Source: Pelargonium cotyledonis
Lineage: Eukaryota; Streptophyta; Magnoliopsida; Geraniales; Geraniaceae
Reading direction: 5' to 3'
DNA: 23,258 nt
Assembly (NCBI GenBank): GCA_036897625.1
Contig: JAYMTA010000899.1
Coordinates: 1 to 23,258 of the forward strand
The translations under genes were made by a program, and so were the position numbers. This document shows positions 8,747-21,582 of this stretch, piece after piece. Position 1 is the stretch's first letter. Each line of letters starts with the position of its first letter. The notes under the pieces were generated by a model. It ran no database searches. It had not been told where the DNA came from and worked only from the letters and a program-made list of their open reading frames with translations.

Positions 8747-11700
8747 GTATGTTTGTGTATGTGTGTCTTGATATATATCTTTAGGGAAATGTATTACGAA
8801 TATGTTAAAAATGAACAATGAGTGCGGATTGACTTTGGAAATGTCTAAACAAACGTGAACTAGTACAAAAGCAATGCAAAAACTTTAATGTTTTGTTCTA
8901 ACGGATATATGCACTTGTTTTTCATTGTTCACATATCTTTGTAAGTTTAGAAACTCCTATAAACCTAAGTGCACAAATTATACTACAATAAATGTATAAG
9001 AATATGCGAACAATGAAAAGAAAGTGTAATTTGACTTTGAAAGTGTTTAGGAGAACATGAATGAGCACAAAAAGAGTGAAACACTTGAACGTCTATTCCG
9101 GTTAGTATCTGCACTTTCTTCGCTGCTCACATGTTTTATGCATTTAGGAACTCTTGTGAACCTAAGTGCACAAATTTGACAGCATGAAGAATGAAAGGTG
9201 CATATACATACTGACTTTGAAAATATTTAGACGATCGGGAATGAGCACGAATAGGGTGTGAACACTCAATTTTAGATATATTTTTATTTCATTGTGAATT
9301 TGTCTAGATTACTTTTTAATGATTGTCTAACATTCTTTAATTTTCCTCAAAGACTTTTTCATAGCCAATTTACCCTATTTCTACTTATTTTCGTAATTTT
9401 GTGCACTTATTTGTATAATTATGCTTATGCACTCAAAGTTTTTCATCAAAAAATGATGTAGCTAGTTAACTATTTTCTTATACTTTAAATACATTGTTTA
9501 GACTATTTGCTGAGTACAGTTCATAAGCAACCTGTTAGTTAGAAATCAATTGATTTATAATGATTGTCTAGACATTCTTTTACTTTATTTCTCTTGTTCT
9601 TGATAACTTTATGCACTTATATGTGCCAGTGTTTTAGCACTTAAATTTTTGCATAGTTTGATTGTGTTTTAACTGATTAGTTTTCTCTTATATTTGAAAA
9701 ATTATATAGACGGTACGTACAGTTCAAGAGCAGCAACCTGCTCGTTTGACATCGATTGCTAGTGGTCGATCATCAACTAGCCCCAGCCGTGGAGAACAAA
9801 AACGTCAAACTCCATCATCCTTACGTTTGAGCCTGACACCACCGGGCCCAAGCAGTGGTCGATTATCATCAACATCATTAGCCAGCCCCAGCATTAGTGG
9901 TGGTCGATCAAGTTTGGACCAACCTCCACCTTTAGGTGGTGGTTTTGGTCGAACTGGACCATTATCGCCAACCCCTAACCCTATGCAACAACAACCATCC
10001 CTAAGTATAAACTCTGTTGATCAATCATCGTCTTCAATTCGTTCTAATTCGCTCTCTAGACCGTCTAGTGTTAATAACTCCAACGACCAACCTCTATCTG
10101 CTCGTCGATCATCTCAACCCTCCAATTCCTTAGAACAACAACCTCCATCTGCTCGTTCCTCACCAGCTACACGTCCATATTTAGGAGTCAAGATGGTACC
10201 TCCTAGTGTATCCATATCTCTAAAGCCTACCGCTGGCGAGCCAACACCTGATTATAACCGAAGAGAAAGAAGGTATATCTTCAAGTCTTTATCAAATATA
10301 TACATATACATATACATAGTTATGTTGGACACCATTGTAGTCTGAAGCTGAAAATTTGTATTCATATAGTACTGTTGGGGGAACTCCCATTCAAAGTTCT
10401 ATTTTCTTTAGGGTTAAATGGTTTTGCCTTCTTGAACTAACACATTTGTTTGGGTTTAGCCCCTAATTAACGTTTTCCTTGTTTGAGCCATTGTAAACTA
10501 TTTTTTATTATTTAAATTCACTCAATCGGCTGTAGCCGGTCTTCAGGTGTCTCTTTAGCATTTGATGACACGCCATCACGCCACATTAGATACAACGTTC
10601 ACGCGTCCTTTCATTATTTGTTTTTTTACATCACAAACATCCAAAATAATGTTGTTTTGGTCGTGAATGATGAAAAAAATGAAACGGTGTGATGACGTGG
10701 CATGTACTCATGGACTCTGTATCTAACATTGCATGACGATGTGTCAACAAATGATGACGTGAGACCTGAAAACAGCTACAACAGTTTGAGTGTGTTTAAT
10801 TAATTAAAAAAAATGGTTTACAAGGGCTCAAACTAGACAAAATCCTAATCAGATGCTAAAAAAATGGTGTCAGTCCAAGGGAGTCAAAACCATTTAACCA
10901 TTGTTTTATATACAAGGGGTAATTATGTATTACTAACCCATTGTGATGTTTCGATCCAGACAACTACACTCTTAGAATTCCATAACATTTACCCTCAATA
11001 TATTTTAACTTCGTATGCAAATCATCAATTTAAATGGATACATTCACTCTCTTTCATCATGCGCTTTGCGTCATAAATAACATATTTGAAATCTAAAATC
11101 TTGGAGAGAAATTTCATATATGTAAAACGATAATTGAATGGGAATTGGGTTAGGATTCCTTTGAGATTGTAAGGATATTTGGGGAAGAATGAGAGAATAG
11201 AGAATATCATGTGCAAAACTCATAATGAAAGAGAATCAATTTCTCCGTAAAAACTGATGGTTGTAAATGTTATAAAAATTGAAATGTGTAGTTTTGTGTT
11301 TTACCATATTGCAGTTGGATAGTAATCCATATATAATGAAGCTTATATATAATTGTGCTTACCATACTTACTTTTGTGCATTATACACAATTCAAACTGC
11401 TTGGAACATGACATTCAATATTATATTTGATTTAGTAAATCAGTTTCATCGTCTTGGAAGTGCAGGAACTCAATAGAAATGGGGAATATGAGCTCAAAAG
11501 AATCTAGCAATCGACGTTCCACTTCTATTCTACAAGACGAGGTATATATGTGTGTGTGCGCTAGTCATTTCGGGTCCATCATCTACATATGTCTATCTAT
11601 GTTTATACTGAATATTGATCAATACCTTTGAATTGCAATCTTAAAGCTTCGATTTATGATGCTTGCAGCTTGATATGCTTCAGGAGGAAAATGAAAGTTT

Positions 11701-14700
11701 ACTAGAAAAGGTGATGACAACACTGCCTCATACCTAGAATCTCTATATGCATGATACATGCAAACTGAGTTCTACATATTTCGCATATACATAACTTCAA
11801 TTTGCCAAAAGCAAATATTACTTGTGCATAATTAATAATATGATTTTATCTCTTACATCATTTAGTTAATTGGTAGGATTGGTCATCGGGCGGGGTGTGT
11901 ATTTCCCATCGCTGCATAAATAAATTACTCTCCATTCTCACACGATGATGAGCTTTTATCCCCCATCTCCATCTTCATCCCCGACAGGTTTTACCCACGG
12001 GTAAAATAAATCTTCTAAAATACTAAAAACTGAATTTCTAAATTCTAAAATCTCCACCCGAAATCCGAATCTTCACTCTTGTCAAATATATCAATCCCTA
12101 AACACACAACTTACAAAGTTAAAATAAAGATTATAACTTAGTAACTGTGACAAACATGGTTATATATGTACATATGCATATAATTAACATGTTCAAATGG
12201 CTAGAGTTATAATATTATTGCTAAGAGGTCATATGCACATGAGTTTCAGTTTTTTTATTTCTCATGGAGATTTATTCATTCCTTCCCCGTTCTCGTTAGC
12301 CGCATAAGCAGAGAATACCCGTTCCATTCAGGCCAGATTTTTGTGGGTTAGAGCGAGTTTTCTCCGCACGATGACCTTCCCCATTAATTGGTAATCCTTG
12401 TAGTTTATATCAAATATAAATGTGGCTTCAATGAGTTAGGTTGGAAGAAGAAAAAAACGGTTTTTTGAGAAAAACATTACTTCTGTGTTATCACATATTT
12501 ATTTATACATAGCACTCCATTTGATATGTGCCTCCCCAGCTTCGACTTGCAGAGGAGCGGATAGATGAAGCAGAGGAGAGAGCTCGGCAACTTGAAAAAC
12601 AGGTAATGTTTTTATTTTGAATTTTATGAAGCATTGTATTGCAGTACAAATAATAAAATTACGTAGTCAATGCTTATCTTTTTTTTTTGTTGTTGTTGTA
12701 AAAAGTTCAATTAAATTATTGCTAGTGGAAACTATCACATTAAAATGAAGAAAAAAGAACAATATAGCACATTCGAAAAAAGGCAAGAGAGAGTAGGTGC
12801 CTGTAAAATTAGGTACACATATTGTTCTACATATTTATAATAGACTCTCTCGTCCCAAGAGTGTGATTGTTTCCATTTTGGGAATAATTAAGGAGAAGTT
12901 AGTTAAGATAACTCGTTTTGGGATAGATGGAGTAGTTAAGGTCTATTGTTGCTTCAAAATAACAAAAAATGGGTGACATTTGGTTGATACATTTACAGAT
13001 TGCAATTAGCCACCATTTGTCGTTTTTCTTTAGATATCTACTAATTCAAAATATGTTTAAATTGCAGGTTGCTAGTCTTGGGGAAGGCGTAACATTGGAG
13101 GCCCGACTCTTGAGCAGGCAAGTGTCAAGATTCATATATTACATATATTATGCAAGAATCAATTTTTTTGTGGAAGCTAATTAATTGAGTGTGCACCACG
13201 CTTCAGAAAGGAGGCAGCTCTTCAACAACGGGAGGTATGTATTATTGGCATGTTTTTATTGGTACAAGTATATATATATATATATATATATAATGCCTTC
13301 ATTTTTAATCTAGATTGTATATATACATATGCTATATACATTTGTTTATGTTTAGACCATTAGGTTCTTCACTTCTTCAATAATTTAGCATAAAACAACT
13401 ATACGATTCAACTAGTTATAATAGATTGGAACAATTTAAGTGCACAAATAAATTGTTCATGCACGAACATGTTTCAATGTTTGTCGACATAATGTTGAAT
13501 GTTTCGTCTAAAATAATTTTTAGAATGTGTGGGAAGAAAAATGTTTAGTTTGACATTGATAAACATTGATATGTTGGTGATTATTTTTCTTTAGTGCACT
13601 TAGGTGATCCAAATATATATTAGTGTTTTCGGATGCTACTTTGAGTAGTGTATCAAATGATGTTATCTTTCTTCTTTTGCCAATTCTAAAATAAGAGAAA
13701 GGTTCTAGTTATAACATTCTTGGAACATCTGAGATCTTGCATCGGTTAAAAGAATAGTCCAGACAAATAAATTTGGACATGCAAATATTATTTTTATGCT
13801 GATCAATCGATCTTTAACTGCAAATAAAGAAACAATTGTAGTCTTCCTCCAGGCAGCTTTGAGATTTGCAGCAGCTCAAACTCACGAAGTTAAAAGTGAA
13901 GAGATTGCTGCCCTTAGGATGGAAGCTGAGGTACGTACGTAGTCTAGACATTTTTTATTTTCACGCATTTTTCAACGCTGGTTTAATTTACAGTACACTA
14001 TTTATATTATTTCTCAAAAATTCTTCAAAAGTTTGTCCATTAATTGTAAATAATGAAATTTGGAATTAAGAGTGCTAGAGACGAGGCAGCAATTGCATTG
14101 GAGCATATGCATGAAGCTCAATATGAAACGAAAGCACTTCGGACGGTGACTAAGAGAATGATACTAAGTCAAGAGGAGATGGTTAGTGAATCTCAGCTCT
14201 CAATTAATCACCTTTTAATTGTCATTCGGTTTTTGTAATTATCCCATCCCATCCCTAATGTGATTTGCAGTTTTCATTGTAGGAAGAAGTTGTTCTGAAG
14301 AGGTGTTGGTTGGCTCGCTATTGGAGTTTATGTGTCAAATATGGTAATTAATTGGTGTTTCATTTTTTTCACAAATCACTTTTTAAAGTCAAACAATGAA
14401 GTTGTACACATGAAATTTGTTTGAAAGAACATCGAAAATTATGAATTGACCATAATATTTCGACATTTGCTCGTGTTTAATTCATAATTGAAAGTAAGAA
14501 AAAGAAAATGCAGACAAGATCTTAAAATGTCATTATAAAAATCACAAACAAAAAAATCCTTATAAAGACACCCTTAATCAACACTTATTTTAGATCCGAA
14601 CTCGCATGTACCTGATGTTCAACTAGCATTTTTGCGGGTTTGGGTTTCATAAAATATACACAATTAATTTTTGGGCTTTGGTCGGATTTGTCATAAGAAG

Positions 14701-17700
14701 TGCGGGTCAAATCAAACAAATATGCACCTAGTCTACACCTTGTCTATGTAAACTTCGCAATCTAACCAAACCTGATTCACGACCCGCATGAACCCACAAC
14801 CCAAGCCCGATCCAAATCTTGAAATGCGGGCTCTGACTTACTAGGAAAGATAATTAATTTTGTTTAATTATGGTGTTGCAAATGCAATTTTCAAATGTCA
14901 TGGCCTGAGTGAAGTGAACAGTTAAAATATTAATTGACAGATATTTATCCAGAGATAGCCGGAGCAAGATACGAATATTGGTCATTGGTGGCACCTCTTC
15001 CTTTAGAAGTTGTATTGTCTACAGGACATCGAGCTAAAGAAGACAACTTAGTTGGTATGTACCATATCTACTCTCGTATTTTTATCATACCACTTTTGCC
15101 GACTCGATTCCAACATAATTGGCCCGGACTAGTAATGGTCTATAGCTAGGGCGTGGGTCATTTTACCATGCATATATACTATGTGTTTTATTAATGAAAG
15201 TAACATATAGGTGAGTTTATACATTAATTGTAGTGACAGGGAACGACTCGGAGGAAAGGGAAAATGCGTTACGAGATTTAACCAACCATATGGCTGGAGA
15301 CGGAAATGTTGAGACCATGCTTGTCGTTGAGAAGGGTATGAGGGAATTGGCTTCATTGAAGGTTCTTTTCATTTCCAAAACCTATATTTTAGTTTCAAAA
15401 TTTTGTTTTTGCACAAATTTAGTACTATTGCATGTTTGTTAGAAATATACAATTAAGTTTTTGTTAAGAGTATTAAATTAAGTTAGGCCATCATATTACA
15501 TTTTAGTCCTTTACATGATATCTGAGTTTGGTTTAGATCTAGACCTGGGCTCGATTAAGTTGCCTCCCCTTGTGATCTCTGACCCACTTGCAGAAGGATA
15601 TGACTGCAGTGGTCTACACATAAGAAATACAACTACATTGTGAGGAAAAAAGTCGATTTAAACTGATTGTGCATGTGTCGAGCCCATGGATAAACGGAAA
15701 ATTTGAGACTTGCATTTGAGATGAGTGTTCAAGCCTCAATTTTTGGATCTGAAACCTGTGACTTGCGTGAGTCAACTCACCAAAAATGGAGACCTTAACT
15801 TTTTTTTCGGGACACCGCCTCTTTTGCAAAAGCAAGATCTTGATCGAAAATCACAAAAACTAGAGAGAGAAAGTGAAATGCAATTGTATGGGGATCCTTT
15901 TCTCTTACCGACATGTATTTATACTTGTTACCATTTCCGCCACGTGTCAATGTGTGGTTGGTCAATGGATTCTTGAGGCCCATTTGTGGTTTGGGCTCTT
16001 GCTTTTTGCGCGGTCCGTTTTGCGGTCGCTGAGCGAATTCGAGATTTTTCATACGCTCGTGTTCCGAGGAGAACCATAGAAACATGTACCTCTCGAGGTA
16101 GCGTCCTAGGGCCTCCAAGAATGCCGGTTGATCGTGATTCATATTGGTGAGTTGAGGAACCTTTGAGATGACCCGTGGTTGTGGTTTGAGCTTCCCTCAT
16201 GTTTCCCGAGTGTTGTGGTCTTCTCTTAACCCTCGAACGACCTCAAATACAAAGAAATGGGCGTGGGCACCTCAAGATTTGAAACCCTACCTCTCATTAG
16301 AAGAAGAATGATTGTCGTGGCTTGGCTGATTGTTTGGTGTCCGCACTCGAGATTGTCACAACAACATTGATTGTCTTGGCCTTGTTGAACTTGGTCGCTC
16401 ACATTCATCTTCATGCCACTCAAGATCATCATGAAGATATTTACCGTCATGACTTCCTTGGATTCGTATGCCCGTCCTCCACTCCCTGCCACCCGAGATC
16501 ATCGCGAAATGAAATCTCGTTGCCACGATATTGGTTATCAAGGTCCCTTTGGCTTGTATGTTCATCGTTCGTCTTCGTTCCACTCGAGATTGTCAAGACA
16601 GGGAATCTTGTCACGACGAGACTAGCCGTCATGGCCTTTATTGCTTTTTATGGCCCCACTGATCATATTCCTTCGATTCGAAGGTCATGATTGTCTTATC
16701 TAGCCACAAAGGATTTTGTTAGTTTCCTCGATGGCCAAAGGCTTTACATTGCTTTGGTTTTGCTTCCAATGGAATCAATTTATATTGAAATGATGAACAA
16801 CATGAAATTGATCGACCAATTTGTAAATTAATGAACCAGTTTTCGTTCATAAACCAATTTGTAAATTAATCAATAAATTAGTAAACCAATTTTAGATTCA
16901 ATTTTGTGTATGATACGATTAGATTTCAACCAAAATCATCTCCGTTACAAAAAATTCAAAAACTTTCAAACAAAAAAATCAGATCGTCTAGCCTCAAATC
17001 TCTATCTATGCCGATTTCTTTGACAATTTTCATTGGTGCTTTTGCTTTATTGTGCTGAGAAACTAGCTCTATCTTTGTTTTTGTCTTCAATCAATAGAAA
17101 TGGCCTGTTTCGCAACGGTGACATAGATATGGCTCTTTGGTGGATAGACCTTTCATGCAACTTCGAATCTCTACCTCTACCTAATCTATTAGACCCGCAG
17201 TCGCCATCGTCTTCTTCGACTTCCAGATCTAGCAGCAGAGCAAGCAAGCCAAAGACGATGAACATCGTTGGAGACCCACTGTGGGCACAACCAAAGACGC
17301 ATTGTAAGCACTACCATTCATAAAGATGAGCACCACCAAGGACTCCATGAGCACTCGCTGGTGAAGGACCCTCATCTCTCTCTCTCTCTCTCTCTCTCAT
17401 ACATGGAGAAGAGATTGTTGAGCACCACCGAAGACGAGGTCGTTGAGCATTGGAGATGAGAGATTGTTAACGTCCTCACCGTCGTCCTCCACGCTATACA
17501 TCATGCCTCTTGAAGTAGTTAATAAAGCATCCCACATCTGATAAATATAAAGTGAATGATCTAAATAAAATGGTGGAAGCCAGAAGACCTAACCATTATG
17601 TGCAGCCCATTATCAAATTTAACATGGTATCAAAGTTGGTTTTGGTCTAGGCCTAAGCCTAAAGGTGGCCCGTTAATATTGCATACCCTCCTGGTCTCCA

Positions 17701-20700
17701 ACCAACTTGCAGATGGATATGTCTGCAGTGGCCCACATGTTCCACATGTGGGGGAGTGCTGATGCACGTGTCAGATCCACCGATAAAAGAAAAATGTGAG
17801 GCTCTCACTTGAGGGGAGTGTTGAAGTGAGTAATAATGTGTCTCACATCAAAATATATTGGTGGAAGCCAAACCCTACTAATAAAGTTGACCTTTTAGTA
17901 TTGAAACCCAAGCTATTATGTGTACCCTTGACTCCACCATACATGAGACTGTGATCAGCAAAGACCACCGCGCCACTTGGTCTCTTCCGTCTTCACCGCC
18001 GCCGCTTGGTCTCTCGGAGAAGAAATTGAGTACGAGTCATTTTGTTATTTTGTCTATGTGAGATGTTTAGTTTAGGTTTTGTAGATTAGTTTTGCAATGA
18101 GTATTAGGTTAGGTTAAGTTTATTTTAGTTTGGTGAAATTTGCTTAGTTTATTTGATATGAATTTAATCAATTTAAAGGAAATGGCATTTAGTTTTTTAT
18201 TTTCTTAGAAAGTAACAAAAAATAGTTCAGTGATGCTCAAAACAAAATGTGTCTGGTCGAAGAATGTCATCTGTAATTTCCCTTAATTTTTATGTTGGGT
18301 TCTAGATGCACTTGAGTTTTGTTCTTACCTTACTTTCAACTTTGTTCTCTTGTTTTGTTCAAATTTGAAAAGTGGTTTTAATTGAAACGGAAAGCAAATT
18401 TACTTGAATATTATTTGTGAAGGTAAGAGATGCAGTAGCACTTGCAATGGCTAAACAGGGTCGCCCAACGCTGAGAACTTCTTTAGCTGGTATGAAACTA
18501 TTTGTTACAAGAATGTTTCAAAATGTTAACTTACTATTTATTTTGTTTTAAATTAATCCCCAATTTAGTCATCTTATTATTAATATTGTTTCAAAATAGT
18601 CCTCTTACTATCCATTTTGTTTTAAGTTGGTCTCCAATTTTATTTTTGTTTCAATTTTGTCAAAATTGTTCCAATTTGATCATCTTAGTGTACATTTTGT
18701 TTCAAATCAACACATCCTAAAACTGAGCCGTCTAATTATGATGATGTGAAAAATATTTTTATTTTTCTTATCAAACTAAATAATGTGAAAATTTAACGTG
18801 GTGATTATGCCAACTAGGAGTAAAGTTGACAATTTGTATTTCGGATCGGATTGGGATTGGTATAAGAGTATTTTAGATCAGATTTGAAAGGGGTTTCAGT
18901 CGGATCGGATTGGATAAAATTAAGATTTTTAGTGTAAAATGAGCGAATTTGTCCGACCGATCCGTATTTGAAGGGAAAAATCTGTCGTTTTGTGTCACGT
19001 GCAGCACACAAGATATTCATTAGTGTTTTCTTGACTTACATAATTGTCCTGTTAAAAAATTTAATTACCTAATTATAATAAAGAAAATAAAAATATTTTC
19101 CACGTCATCATAATTTGACAACTTAATGGTAGGATGACTAAATTAGAAACTAATTTGCACTTAGTTGCTAGATGAAACGATTTAAGACAAAACGGATACT
19201 AAGAGGAACAAATAGGATCAATCTTGATAGTAAGATGACTAAATTGGAAACTAATTTGCAACAAAATGAACACTAAGATGACCATTTTGGAACAATTTTG
19301 ATACTAAAAGAACAAAACTAAAACAAAAAATAAATAAAAACAAATTGGGATTTGGAACAAAATAAATATTAAGAGTACCATTTTAAAACATTCTCCTGTA
19401 TGTTGCACTATATCTAGTGTTTGCTAGATTTGGGATATTTATCCAAAAGTTTTTAGTTCAAACAATTGGATTTAAGAAAAAGAAAACATTTTTTTATTCC
19501 TCCTCAATTATTCTCCTCTAGTTCCTTTCTTGATTTAACGTGATTCACAATGTGTAACACATTACGGGAAGAGAAAAAAAATCTTAACCAATACTTTTTT
19601 TTTAGCATTCATCAAGTCAAATCAAGGAGATTAATATTGTAATATATTAAATGTCACTCATATCCATCTAGTGGATTTATGGGCAAGCGCATTATTTTGG
19701 ATTGAGCCACTTGAACTTGGATTTTAATGTGATTGGTAGGTCATCGTTAATAAGATTACAATCATACGATATTTTAATTCTAAATCATGGGTTCTATTCT
19801 TCATATTGTTCAGTTGATTTTTATTCATTTTTATAATAGTTATTTGTTATTGTTTTGTGTGTTATCATTGTTGTAGATTACTTGAAGCTAGCGATTGAAG
19901 GACAACTAGAAGCAATCGGTATGTTTGTGATTTAAAATGTGTTTATGCAGATGATAAATTTTTGAAACTATAAATCAGTCCATAGTTTATACATTCTTCT
20001 CCCTAATATAAACGTTATTATTCTTTTGCCGATCAAAGAATTATAAGCATTTTCAATCTCGAATATCTAAATTATATGTTATGTTTCGCATTATTTGTAT
20101 TTATTTTATGAAATATTTATGTTTGCTTTCAGAATTAAGCCAGGATGAGTCAGATGATGTGCGGTTTAAGCAGGTATGTTTATGTCCTTTTGTTATCTGT
20201 AAAAGGAACGATGAAAGGAAATGTTACTCCTTTTACATAAAATTGTGTGCTCCCTCCGACCCGATATTTTATTTATATTTATCAGCAAATTTTTACTTAT
20301 TTCTTAGAAAATACGAAGGACAAATGAGTCAATGTTGAACATATCCCCATGTATACTCCCATGCGTTTGTTGGGACAAACTCAAGGGGTACTAACTAATG
20401 TATTGTGTGGGTTATTTATAATTTATGTATAACTAACTTTTTAAAAGTGAAACATTACACTTATTTTGAAAAAAAAAATTTTATTTAAAAAAATAGACGC
20501 CCCCTCCGTCCTAAAATGATGTATTGTTTCTAAACTAATATTGTGCCAAAGTAGTGTTTTATTTTTCTTATTTAGGATATTTGTCATGCATAAATTACTA
20601 CCAATATATACTCACGCTAAGTTAGTACACAAGGAGAAATTTTCTCAAAGGAGAAACCAATATGCTCATTATAGAATGAAGGGAATACTCGTTTTGAAAA

Positions 20701-21547
20701 AAAGGGAGTATAAAAGCCCTGGAAACTAATTACATGACATAATGGATTTTACTTCTCAAAGTAAGTGTCCTCCATTCTATTTTGAGAAAAATTAAGAATA
20801 AGTTAGTGTTGTGTATTTACTCTTTCATCCCCATGTGTTGTAACAAACTCAAGAAATACTAATTTATCATATTAGACGTTATTGATAATTCATAAATAGC
20901 TTAAAAACACTAATTCTGGGACTGTGAAAGTACATAATATGGTTTCTACTTTCTACTTGGAGTCATTTGAGTTTGCTATATCAGAAACACGTGCGGTTGA
21001 TAAGGGTATGATGGAGAAATGTCAAGTCATATTTAACATATGTAACCTTAGTTCTGTAAAAAATGCAACAATGGACATTTATTTTGGGAGTATATATGTA
21101 ATACTCTCTCTGTCTCAAAATGAGTGTCCTCCTTTCTATTTTGAGAAAAATTAAGGAGAAGTTAGTTAGTGTGGTATGTTTACTATTGTATCATTATGAT
21201 CATGAGTTGAGAGATCCTTACTAATTTTTTATAAGAATATTATTAACAATTCATGCATAACTAACTTACTAAAAAATGAAACAAGACACCCATTTTGGGA
21301 CAAAAATGCAAGATAAACAAGACACTCATTTTGGGACGGATTGAGTAATTTTTTAGTTATAGTAATATTTATGGAAACAAGAATAAATATTGTTGTAAGT
21401 GTAACCCATGCACATGCAGGCTTGGCTTGTATATTTATGGAGAAGAGCAAAAACCCATGGGATAGAAGCAGACATAGCAGAGGAGCGTTTGCAGTTTTGG
21501 ATTAGCCATAGCACTCAACATCCCACTTCACAAGATGCAATTGATGG

Positions 21548-21582
<35 letters not shown>

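Noticed and set aside
15795-16690. Cluster of overlapping ORFs of 60-122 aa on both strands
   Set aside because: The overlap in five frames comes from higher GC and tandem repeats in an LTR-like block. None shows gag, pol or host motifs.
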